This document shows positions 12,528 through 19,918 of a stretch of 35,959 nt of DNA, one piece after another. Numbering within the stretch: position 1 is the first letter of the stretch; the number at the start of each line of letters is the position of its first letter. A model generated the notes under the pieces. It saw only the letters and a list, made by a program, of their open reading frames with translations. It did not search any database and was not told the DNA's origin. Location of the stretch: contig JAJXYD010000039.1 in the NCBI GenBank assembly GCA_021780695.1, positions 1 to 35,959 of the forward strand, written 5' to 3'. The translations under genes and the position numbers were made by a program. This stretch comes from Deltaproteobacteria bacterium. GTDB taxonomy: Bacteria > Desulfobacterota > Syntrophobacteria > Syntrophobacterales > Syntrophobacteraceae.

Positions 12528-14912
12528 TTACCTCGCGGATTTTCTATAGAAGTTTTCACGCTTGCAAAGCGGTTGAAACGCACAGCAGCGGCAGTTGGAA
12601 GATTTGTAGTTGGGCTCAAGCCTTGGAAGAGAAAGTATCTCTTCGAGTCTTGCGGAAAGGGCGTTCATCGTTACCCGGACCTGGTCGATCTCCTCTCTTT
12701 GGAGTTTAAAAAACCTCTTTTCCGGCTGTTCTTCCTTTATATAGACAAAGCAGCCGGCTATTTTTTCCAACGGTACGCCCCAAGCCCCGGAGAGCAGGTA
12801 GGCATAGAGAGAGAGCTGCAACCTGGCGTCGACATCTTTCGTATCGGTGGCGACCAGGGTGGCAAGGGGCACATTTCTAAATGCGGGACTGTTTTTATAT
12901 TTGTAGTCCAGGATCGTTTGCATGCCATCGCGGGCCACGCAGGCATCCAGTCTTCCCTTGAGCCTGAACCGGCCGGACTCGCCCAAAACGGCCTCAAGGT
13001 TTTTTTCACTCACCCTGTCGGCGTTATCGAAGAGCAGCAGTTTTTCCTCTTCTATTTCATGGCAGGCGAGGGCCTCGATCTGTTGATGGACGGCAAGCCT
13101 GAATATCCCACTCCCCTCAAGCCGCGCAATATCGGGGCTGTTTTCCCATACCTCGTTAAAGACCGACTCCCAGCTCTGCATGGGAGCGGACTCCCCGGCA
13201 AGGCGGCTAAAAAAGGCATGGACGAAATTACCAAGAATCAGGCTGGTGGAATCCTCATCTTTTAAGATACCGGGGAGCGGCAATTTTTCTATGTAGGCGA
13301 GATAAAAGCCGAAGGGACAAGTGAGGATACCCCCAAGAGATGTAAAGGAAAAAGTGTGTTCGAGGATCTTTTGTCTAACCCCTGCGTCGTTTTCAATAAA
13401 GGGTAACGAGTCCTCAGATCGGGTCTCAAGGGTCTTTACACTAGATTTTTCAAGGCTTTTCCCGAATTCGTTTTTAAGAAAAGTGAAGAAAAAACTGGGG
13501 GTCATGTTTTTTGCTTCATCGAAGACCGAGACAATATCGAGGGATTTTGCGAAACTCATGAACTGACGAAGCGCAAGGTCTTCCATTTCGAAGCGGCTGT
13601 TGCGGACCTGAGGGGTGTGAATGAAATTAAGAAAGGGGCCGTTGTAGACTTTGGAGGGGAAAACCTCATCGTTTAGCGGACAAATTATTCCCCGCTCAAA
13701 TGGGGCTCCCGCAGTCTCCCCCAGGCCCACGACCTGGACGGGAGCGTTCCTCTCCCCTTTCAGGAAAAACTGCTTTTGCCCAAGCAAAAGGCCGGCGACT
13801 TGTTTAAAAGCGGTTCCAAGGGGCTCGACGAATTTTTCGAGGCTGTCCACAAAACCGATTGCGGCCTCGATAGCCCAGCCTTCTTCCCGCACGTAATCGT
13901 TTCCGCGGCCGTAGAGCTCCGCGGCAAGGCTTGCCCTAAACTTCGAAAAACCCTCAGCCCCCGCGTCCATCCCATCGATAAACTCCCGGACTTTTAAACC
14001 GGCGGATGTAACGCCGAGGGGAAGTCCGAGGGAAAAGTTGACAAGGGTTCCAAGCGGCCTGAACACGGTCGCAAACAGGTAGAAGGAAAGCGCTTCATCG
14101 AGGAGCAAAATGAAAAGCTGGCCGGAATTTTCCCGGTCGTTTAAAAAACCGGCGATGTTTTTTGCAAGATAGGCCGACAGCGTGGCCTTCCCCTGGAGTT
14201 CCTGGAAAGACAGGCTGGGGCAGTTGACCGAATCCGCACCGGCACGAACCTGACGGACCAGATTTAGCGAAGAAGGGTAATCAGGGGAACTGGCTTTGAA
14301 GGAAGGGGCAAAAAGGGGCATATCCACCAGTATACGCTCGCGGGGGACCTTTTGAAAAAAAGCCCGGGTAAGCGGTGTAAAGAGAGGCAGATTGACAAAA
14401 AAATCATTATCCCCAGGCACGTAGCCGTCAAAGTCGCGCTCGCGAAGAATGGGCATGAAAAGCCCCCGGCTTTCGAGATACCGGTCAAACCCGGCGATCG
14501 TATCGAAGAGGTCGTCAATCTTTCTTTCCTGCTCGACCCTTATTCCTTTTAGCTGTTTTAGATTTTCCCTGTCCAGGCAAAACATGCACGCATATCTTAG
14601 GGCCGGGAGCAAGGAAAAGGCGGCAAGGCCCGCATCTTCCCGGCGCCCGCGTTTTTTATCCAGAATATAGAGGGTGAGGTAGACAAGTTCTTCGGCCCGG
14701 TCGATTTTTCTTAGCCCGAGTTTTTTGGAAAGACCCTGGGCCTTGTATTCATCGTAGCTCGTAAAGGAAGGCAAAAGGCCTCCGAGCTCCCGGTGGGCAA
14801 AATCCCGGGCAAAACCCGTACTCCTCTCGTTGGACATAATGAATCTTAGATCGGAACAGTCGGGATATCGCCGTTCCATAAGTTTGCTTATCGCCTCCAG
14901 CGAAGAGTTCAA
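12528..14912 (-). CDS. addB: AddB-like nuclease subunit with Fe-S cysteines
   Basis: 794 residues. The N-terminal two thirds look like a decayed UvrD-type helicase: where a Walker A is expected I see no GxGKT (DLRFIMSNERSTG). The C-terminal part is a PD-(D/E)XK nuclease with GRFRLKGRLDAC and ILDYKYK followed by QLSLYAYLL. A first cysteine in LTCPFGFYL and a final C774-x2-C777-x5-C783 cluster reproduce the four-Cys iron-sulfur staple of AddB. Start: the codon at 14912 is TTG, chosen because a strong AGGAG lies 7 nt upstream. It is much shorter than typical AddB (over 1100), which suggests a compact lineage form. Followed by addA at 5 bp. Confident as AddB-like; whether it binds Chi is unknown. 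Confidence 0.83.
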   Translation of the reverse strand: MNSSLEAISKLMERRYPDCSDLRFIMSNERSTGFARDFAHRELGGLLPSFTSYDEYKAQGLSKKLGLRKIDRAEELVYLTLYILDKKRGRREDAGLAAFSLLPALRYACMFCLDRENLKQLKGIRVEQERKIDDLFDTIAGFDRYLESRGLFMPILRERDFDGYVPGDNDFFVNLPLFTPLTRAFFQKVPRERILVDMPLFAPSFKASSPDYPSSLNLVRQVRAGADSVNCPSLSFQELQGKATLSAYLAKNIAGFLNDRENSGQLFILLLDEALSFYLFATVFRPLGTLVNFSLGLPLGVTSAGLKVREFIDGMDAGAEGFSKFRASLAAELYGRGNDYVREEGWAIEAAIGFVDSLEKFVEPLGTAFKQVAGLLLGQKQFFLKGERNAPVQVVGLGETAGAPFERGIICPLNDEVFPSKVYNGPFLNFIHTPQVRNSRFEMEDLALRQFMSFAKSLDIVSVFDEAKNMTPSFFFTFLKNEFGKSLEKSSVKTLETRSEDSLPFIENDAGVRQKILEHTFSFTSLGGILTCPFGFYLAYIEKLPLPGILKDEDSTSLILGNFVHAFFSRLAGESAPMQSWESVFNEVWENSPDIARLEGSGIFRLAVHQQIEALACHEIEEEKLLLFDNADRVSEKNLEAVLGESGRFRLKGRLDACVARDGMQTILDYKYKNSPAFRNVPLATLVATDTKDVDARLQLSLYAYLLSGAWGVPLEKIAGCFVYIKEEQPEKRFFKLQREEIDQVRVTMNALSARLEEILSLPRLEPNYKSSNCRCCAFQPLCKRENFYRKSAR

Positions 14913-15121
14913 AGCCCTACTCCTTTTAAGAGGGTTTATCGAAGAGGCCGCCTTTCACAGCACAGTAACAACAGGGGAGATATTTTTAGTATATTTTAAA
15001 AAACCGGGCGCGGGCAAAAGGGGGGTGGAAACGGAAAACCAGGCAATCACGGAGCACGTTTTGGAAGGCTAAAGACAGCAAAGGGGGCAAGTTCGCCTGG
15101 AACTCCCCCGGATTTAACGAA
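14913..15121. other. Gap between addB-like gene and tRNA-Val
   Basis: About 209 bp with no gene. An A/T-rich stretch near 14975-15001 could hold the addB promoter on the minus strand, but no clear boxes are seen. It also contains the hairpin described at 15075-15109. Confidence 0.4.
15075..15109 (-). terminator. Candidate terminator of tRNA-Val
   Basis: On the minus strand downstream of the tRNA, GGGGG and AGTTC (complements of 15105-15109 and 15100-15104) pair with GAACT and CCCCC (15090-15094, 15083-15087). This is a 10-bp stem with a small bulge. Only a broken T-rich run (TTTGCTGTCTTT) follows, so termination strength is uncertain. Confidence 0.45.
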
Positions 15122-15194
15122 TAGGCGGGAGAGGATTTGAACCTCCGACTTCCACCGTGTGAGGATGGCACTCTCACCGCTGAGTTACCCGCCC
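15122..15194 (-). tRNA. tRNA-Val (anticodon CAC)
   Basis: 73 nt on the minus strand fold as a cloverleaf. The acceptor is GGGCGGG against CCCGCCT (one G-U); the D stem is ACTC/GAGT. The anticodon stem is CCATC/GGTGG with loop CTCACAC, giving anticodon CAC, which reads GUG (Val). The T arm is GGAGG-TTCAAAT-CCTCT and the discriminator is A. The 3' CCA is not encoded, so it must be added by an enzyme. Confidence 0.93.
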
Positions 15195-15230
15195 GTATAA
15201 ATCGCGGCCGCAACCGCGAGGTTGAACTGT

Positions 15231-15259
15231 TTTATATCTGATTCGCGCTTTCAACGCAA
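15231..15259 (-). promoter_or_regulatory. Candidate sigma-70 promoter for tRNA-Val
   Basis: On the minus strand TTGCGT (15254-15259) and TATAAA (15231-15236) are 17 bp apart. They lie about 37 bp upstream of the tRNA 5' end. This fits a tRNA promoter, with a moderate match to consensus. Confidence 0.45.
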
Positions 15260-15375
15260 CTATTGAATCCCTAAAAAATAGAGAAAAGAACGGGTTGGAC
15301 AAAGGCGGGCCGCCGACATAGAGACAAGGGGCGCAAGCGAGCGGCAGCAAAGCGGCCATCCCCCCGGGGCAGGCC

Positions 15376-17436
15376 TTAGTTGTTTTCTCCTTCCCCGGAC
15401 CCGGTTTTCGCATGAGCCTTGGAGACTTTTTTGACCGTTTTTTTAGCGCCCGCAGCCGGCTTTGCCCCGTGGTGAGCCGAGGTGGCTGCAGCCTTTTTGC
15501 TTTTGCCCGAAGCCTTTTGGGTTTTATCCGAGGAATCGGATTTGTTTGCGGGCTTAGCCCCATTTTTCAGCGAGCCGTTCTGAAGTTCCTCAAGCTTAAC
15601 CCTCTCGTAATCCTGCTGGGCTTTTTGATCTTTAAAATCGATATTTAGAACGGCTTTGAGCTGGGTAGCGGCAGCCTGGTAATTGCCCTGCTTTTCGTAG
15701 AGGTAGGCCGCAAGGCGGTGATATTCAATCTGTTTTGGCTGCAGCCGGATAAGCTGCTCGAGTTCGTGCAGAGCGGCCTTATTGTCTCCGAGCTTTGTCG
15801 CGGCTTCGAGAAGATATTTGTGCACGTTTACCGAATTGGGGTTTTTAGCCGCTATCGGACGGAAGAAAGCCTGCATGCCCTTATAGTCTTTCTTTTGGGC
15901 ATAAGACCTGTAGAGGGTATCGAGATTGCCCGAATCGTCGGGATTTAGTTTTGCGATCTGGAGGCGAACCCGGGCCTGCCCCTTGGGGTCGTTTAGCTTC
16001 TGGTAAACAGCGAGCAGCTGCTTTTGGACCTGAACGTTATGCGGGTCCGAGGAAGCCAGGGCCTTTAAGGGACCGACGGCCTTGTCATACTTTTTCATCT
16101 GGATGTAGAGCGTAGCGAGATTAGACAGGTATTTGCGGTTATTGGGATCGATTTTCAGCAGTTTTTGATACCCGTCGATTTGCGCGGGCAGATCGTTGGT
16201 CTTCTGGGCAAGAGCCACAAGGCTAACCAGAGGCTGCGGGTCGCGGGGGTTTTTCTGCGCCATCGACTCATAGGCGGCCCTGGCCTGGGCAAATTTGCCT
16301 GCTTTAACGCACAGGCCCGCTACCAGCCCAAGGGTCTTCATATCATTGGGGTTTTTCTTGAGGAACTGTTCAAAAGCGGCGATAGCCTGGTCGGTCTTAC
16401 CGGTGCGCATGAGGGTGACCGCAAGGTTGTATTGCACATCGGAGCTTTGCATGCCGGCTCTTTGCGCGCTTTGCCAGGCCTTGGCCGCCGTTTGCCAATC
16501 CTTGTGCGCTCCGGCCAGTTCGGCTATTTCCACCATGGCCTGGGAGCGGAAAGCGGCCGGGATATCGCGCATGTGTCTTGCGAGAAAGCTTTGGGCCTGG
16601 CTCACACTTTTTTTCTTTTTCAAATAGGCCAGGAAATCGGTGAAAGTTTGCGAGTCGCCGTTCATTTTCATAAGATCGAGGTAGACATGGAGGGCCGGTC
16701 CGGTTTTGTTGGTGATCTGGTAGATAAGAAGAAGCTTTTCGGAAATATCCTTGGATTCACCCGCCTGGTTTATATCCCGGTAGAGTTTTTCGGCTTCCTT
16801 ATAGTTTTTGATGTCGAAATAGAGCCCGGCGAGCTGCGTTTTGATAAGGATGTTGGAGCTGTTGTCGGCAAGGGCCTTTTGGAGGTAGTCGATCCTGAGA
16901 TCGAGATCGGGGGTGGCATTGGCCTTATTGAGCCAATCCTTATAGTCGAGCTGGACCAGGAAGGTGACCTGGCCTATTTGTTTATTCCAGGACAAAACGT
17001 CGAACTGAAGACTTTTGGGAGTCTCGAAGGATTCTCCCGGGAAAAGGTCCCTTATCACCACGCCGGGGTTTGTGGTAACGGGTCTAAGGTCAACCTGGGG
17101 TGAGACCACTCTGGTGCCCCAGGAGAGCCACCCGTTGGTTTTTACGGCCGTAAGCTGGAGGGTGTCCCTTGGGTTTACGACGACTTGGGAACCGGGGGTA
17201 AGGAGCAGTTCCCGGCCGTTATTGAGGAAGCCAAGAGCTTTGAGCCTGGTTGGGAAAATATTGCCTTTGGGGACAAAAAAAACCAGGGCCGCGACAAGCA
17301 GCGCCAGGGCGAGCGCGAAGAGGACAATAAAGCGTCCGTGTCCGGAGGGACGCTGGTTTTTTTCACTGTCTTTCCGGCCGCTGTAATAACCGGCTGACCC
17401 GTAAGGATAACCTCGCCTCGAATTCATCTCAGGCAT
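15376..17436 (-). CDS. TPR-repeat membrane-anchored protein with Lys/Ala-rich tail
   Basis: About 686 residues. An arginine/lysine-rich cytosolic N-terminus (about 1-35) precedes one membrane helix (RFIVLFALALALLVAALVFF), so the bulk is periplasmic or peripheral. Residues from about 170 to 610 are built of tetratricopeptide repeats, for example LIKTQLAGLYFDIKNYKEAEKLY, NRKYLSNLATLYIQMKKYDKA and EYHRLAAYLYEKQGNYQAA, which make protein-binding scaffolds. The last 60 residues are unstructured and very rich in Lys, Ala and Ser. The start region reads GTGATG overlapping the stop of the upstream rsuA-like gene. ATG at 17436 is used here; GTG at 17439 or ATG at 17427 are alternatives. It is last in the housekeeping cluster. 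No specific partner can be named. Confidence 0.85.
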   Translation of the reverse strand: MPEMNSRRGYPYGSAGYYSGRKDSEKNQRPSGHGRFIVLFALALALLVAALVFFVPKGNIFPTRLKALGFLNNGRELLLTPGSQVVVNPRDTLQLTAVKTNGWLSWGTRVVSPQVDLRPVTTNPGVVIRDLFPGESFETPKSLQFDVLSWNKQIGQVTFLVQLDYKDWLNKANATPDLDLRIDYLQKALADNSSNILIKTQLAGLYFDIKNYKEAEKLYRDINQAGESKDISEKLLLIYQITNKTGPALHVYLDLMKMNGDSQTFTDFLAYLKKKKSVSQAQSFLARHMRDIPAAFRSQAMVEIAELAGAHKDWQTAAKAWQSAQRAGMQSSDVQYNLAVTLMRTGKTDQAIAAFEQFLKKNPNDMKTLGLVAGLCVKAGKFAQARAAYESMAQKNPRDPQPLVSLVALAQKTNDLPAQIDGYQKLLKIDPNNRKYLSNLATLYIQMKKYDKAVGPLKALASSDPHNVQVQKQLLAVYQKLNDPKGQARVRLQIAKLNPDDSGNLDTLYRSYAQKKDYKGMQAFFRPIAAKNPNSVNVHKYLLEAATKLGDNKAALHELEQLIRLQPKQIEYHRLAAYLYEKQGNYQAAATQLKAVLNIDFKDQKAQQDYERVKLEELQNGSLKNGAKPANKSDSSDKTQKASGKSKKAAATSAHHGAKPAAGAKKTVKKVSKAHAKTGSGEGENN

Positions 17437-18158
17437 CACTCCCTGTAAAGATTGGCTTCCTTGTAGATTTTCCGGGTTTCATCAGGGCTAAGCGATCGAT
17501 GCCCGCCCGTTGGCAACCTGCCAAGTTCGATAGGTCCATAGGCGATGCGTTTAATCTTCAGGACAGGATGCCCGACGGCAAGCCCCATGCGTTTGATCTG
17601 TCGGTTCCAGCCCTGGTGAAGGCTCATTCTTAGCCAGGCAGAACCGGGAAGCAGCCCAAGGACCTCAACTTCAGCCGGAGCGGTCACGCCCTCCTCGATC
17701 CGAACTCCGCTCCGTAGTTCTTCTAACGCTTTTTTGTCAGGATGTCCCTTAAATTTTACATCGTAGACCTTGATTACGCCATACCTGGGGTGCGAAAGGC
17801 GGTTGGCGAGCTCTCCATCGTTTGTAAGCAAGAGCAAGCCCTCAGCGTCATAGTCAAGGCGTCCGACCGGAAAGATACGCTCCGCGAAATCGGGCAAAAA
17901 ATCCATTACGGTTTTTCTCCCCTGCGGGTCGGAGAGGGTGGTAACGCAACCGGAGGGCTTATTGAAAGCTATAAGCACCTTCGAAGACTTAAGAGCGATG
18001 GTTTTTCCGTCAAGGACGACGCGGTCCCCGCAAGGATCAACGCTCGCGCCCAGTTCGGCCCGAAGGCCGTTTACCGTTACCCTGCCCTGGCTTATCAGTA
18101 GCTCGCAGGCGCGTCGGGATGCGATCCCGGCCTGGGCCAGAAATTTTTGCAGACGCAT
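17436..18158 (-). CDS. RsuA/RluB-family pseudouridine synthase
   Basis: 240 residues. An N-terminal S4 RNA-binding domain (MRLQKFLAQAGIASRRACELLISQGRVTVNG) is joined to the catalytic fold with FNKPSGCVTT and the signature GRLDYDAEGLLLLTNDG, where Asp102 is the catalytic residue. The C-terminal HQGWNRQIKRMG motif is also typical. It makes pseudouridine in rRNA, either 16S (RsuA) or 23S (RluB); sequence alone does not decide. It lies 33 bp after trpS and overlaps the TPR gene by a few bases. In related genomes, as I recall, scpA and scpB sit between trpS and this gene; here they are absent. Confidence 0.93.
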   Translation of the reverse strand: MRLQKFLAQAGIASRRACELLISQGRVTVNGLRAELGASVDPCGDRVVLDGKTIALKSSKVLIAFNKPSGCVTTLSDPQGRKTVMDFLPDFAERIFPVGRLDYDAEGLLLLTNDGELANRLSHPRYGVIKVYDVKFKGHPDKKALEELRSGVRIEEGVTAPAEVEVLGLLPGSAWLRMSLHQGWNRQIKRMGLAVGHPVLKIKRIAYGPIELGRLPTGGHRSLSPDETRKIYKEANLYRE

Positions 18159-18191
18159 TATAAAAGTGCCTAAAAACAGTGACCGTTTCTT

Positions 18192-19181
18192 TTAGATGCC
18201 TATGGCGGCGCGCACAAGCTCCATGGTCGCCGCCGCCTCGCGGGCGGCCCTGGCATTGCCCCGGGCGATGATGTCCCTAAGCCCTTCGACGTCGTTTTCA
18301 AGCTGCGCCCGCTTTTGGCGAACCGGGGCAAGGCGGGCTGCGACGTTTTTAATGAGAATTTTTTTACAGTCCACGCACCCAATACCCGCAGTACGGCATC
18401 CATGGGCGACTTCTTCTATCTCGGAGGGCGAGGAATAGAGCTTGTGGTAGGCGAAAACGGGGCAGACCTCGGGATCCCCCGGATCATTTCGCCTGATTCT
18501 TTGCGGATCGGTCATCATCCGCAATATTTTTTCGGCTATATCCTTTTCGGAGTCGGTAATGAAGATGCAATTGCCGTAGCTCTTGCTCATCTTTCTTCCA
18601 TCGAGGCCCGGGAGCACGGGAGATTGGGTCAAAAGGCCGTCGGGAACGGGAAATATCTCGGATTTGTAGAGAAAGTTGAACCGGCGGGCGATTTCTCTTG
18701 TCAGTTCGATATGGGGGAGCTGATCCTTACCAACCGGGACACCGTTAGCGCGGTAGACGATAATATCGGCGGCCTGGAGGACCGGATATCCCAGGAAGCC
18801 ATAGGTGCCAAGGTCTTTCTGATCGAGTTGCTGCTGTTGTTCCTTGTAGGTTGGATTTCGCTCCAGCCAGGCCAGAGGGGTTATCATCGCAAGCAGAAGA
18901 TAGAGTTCGGCATGCTCCTTTACATCCGACTGGATAAACAGGGTGGAGCGATTCGGGTCAAGGCCCGCGCTCAACCAGTCAAGGAGCATCTGCCGGGAGT
19001 TTTCCCGTATATCCCCGGGACTGGCGTAATCGGTGGTAAGGGCGTGCCAGTCGGCTATAAAGTAAAAACATTCGTACTGATCCTGAAGATTTACCCAGTT
19101 TTCCAGGGCTCCGTGGAGGTTTCCAAGATGGAGGCGCCCGGTGGGGCGCATACCGCTCAACACTCTTTTTTTATCAGCCAT
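18192..19181 (-). CDS. trpS: Tryptophan-tRNA ligase
   Basis: 329 residues from MADKKRVLSG; a farther in-frame ATG ten codons upstream is less fitting because the family begins at this strand. It is a class I aminoacyl-tRNA synthetase that charges tRNA-Trp. The HIGH motif reads HLGN (18-21) within GRLHLGNLHGALENW and the KMSKS motif is in GRKMSKSYGN. The AYHKLYSS...GIGCVDCKK segment fits TrpRS. The length matches bacterial TrpRS. It lies in the xerD to rsuA cluster, and the cognate tRNA-Trp gene is about 8.5 kb away in this window. No T-box or trp leader is seen upstream. Confidence 0.97.
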   Translation of the reverse strand: MADKKRVLSGMRPTGRLHLGNLHGALENWVNLQDQYECFYFIADWHALTTDYASPGDIRENSRQMLLDWLSAGLDPNRSTLFIQSDVKEHAELYLLLAMITPLAWLERNPTYKEQQQQLDQKDLGTYGFLGYPVLQAADIIVYRANGVPVGKDQLPHIELTREIARRFNFLYKSEIFPVPDGLLTQSPVLPGLDGRKMSKSYGNCIFITDSEKDIAEKILRMMTDPQRIRRNDPGDPEVCPVFAYHKLYSSPSEIEEVAHGCRTAGIGCVDCKKILIKNVAARLAPVRQKRAQLENDVEGLRDIIARGNARAAREAAATMELVRAAIGI

Positions 19182-19254
19182 AACAGGCTCTGACTCCTTT
19201 AAGCAACGCAACGGGAAGGCAAAGGATTTTTGCTGCCCTCCGCCGCTTCTATTT

Positions 19255-19902
19255 TCAGATTCTTACACCCAAAATTCGCAAAAACAGATATATAACCGGC
19301 CCCAGCACTCCTGTCCACACACCCGATACGATAAGGAGCACGACTATCAGCATTCCCCATCTTTCCGCGCGCTGCAAGAGGATCGCCATGTTTTCGGGCA
19401 GAAGCCCCACGGCGATCCGGCCGCCATCGAGGGGAGGGACGGGCAGGAGGTTAAAAAGCATAAGGACCAGGTTAAGTAGCACCGCGTAATGGGCCATGGC
19501 GTGAATGGGCACGATGAAGGCCGAGGAGAGAGTCCCCGGCCCTCTATCGAGGGTCAGGTGGTAGACAATGGCACTTAGCACGGCCAGACAAAAGTTGGTC
19601 GCAGGTCCCGCAAGGCCGACAAGGGCCATGCCTTTGCGTCCGCCCCGCAAATTGGAAAAATTAACCGGAACCGGTCTTGCCCAGCCGAACAAAAAAGGAG
19701 AGTGCGCCAGCAGCAAAATCCCCGGAACGACAATGGAGCCCACGGGATCGATATGGGGGATAGGGTTTAGGGTAAGCCTGCCCATCTGTCTTGCTGTGGG
19801 GTCTCCCAGTTTTTCGGCCACCCAGCCGTGGGCGACCTCGTGGAGAATAATGGAAAACAGCAGGGGCACTATCATCAGGATAATGGATTGAACCTGGCTC
19901 AT
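19255..19902 (-). CDS. Site-2 protease-type M50 family metalloprotease
   Basis: 215 residues from MSQVQSIIL. This start is chosen because AGGAG lies 12 nt upstream and it leaves a 16-bp gap to the preceding stop. It is a polytopic membrane protein with about five helices. The zinc site is HEVAH (residues 21-25) in the first helix, with the third ligand in NLLPVPPLDGGRI. This is the short rhomboid-like group of Rip/SpoIVFB relatives that cleave within the membrane. The usual product name is site-2 protease family protein. Substrate is unknown. It is cotranscribed with the tRNA nucleotidyltransferase fusion and trpS, an order I recall in related bacteria. Confidence 0.93.
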   Translation of the reverse strand: MSQVQSIILMIVPLLFSIILHEVAHGWVAEKLGDPTARQMGRLTLNPIPHIDPVGSIVVPGILLLAHSPFLFGWARPVPVNFSNLRGGRKGMALVGLAGPATNFCLAVLSAIVYHLTLDRGPGTLSSAFIVPIHAMAHYAVLLNLVLMLFNLLPVPPLDGGRIAVGLLPENMAILLQRAERWGMLIVVLLIVSGVWTGVLGPVIYLFLRILGVRI

Positions 19903-19918
19903 TAAGGCTGCAAGCTCC

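Noticed and set aside
19182..19254. T-box or tryptophan leader upstream of trpS
   Set aside because: The gap from the M50 gene is too short and has no specifier loop or terminator structure.
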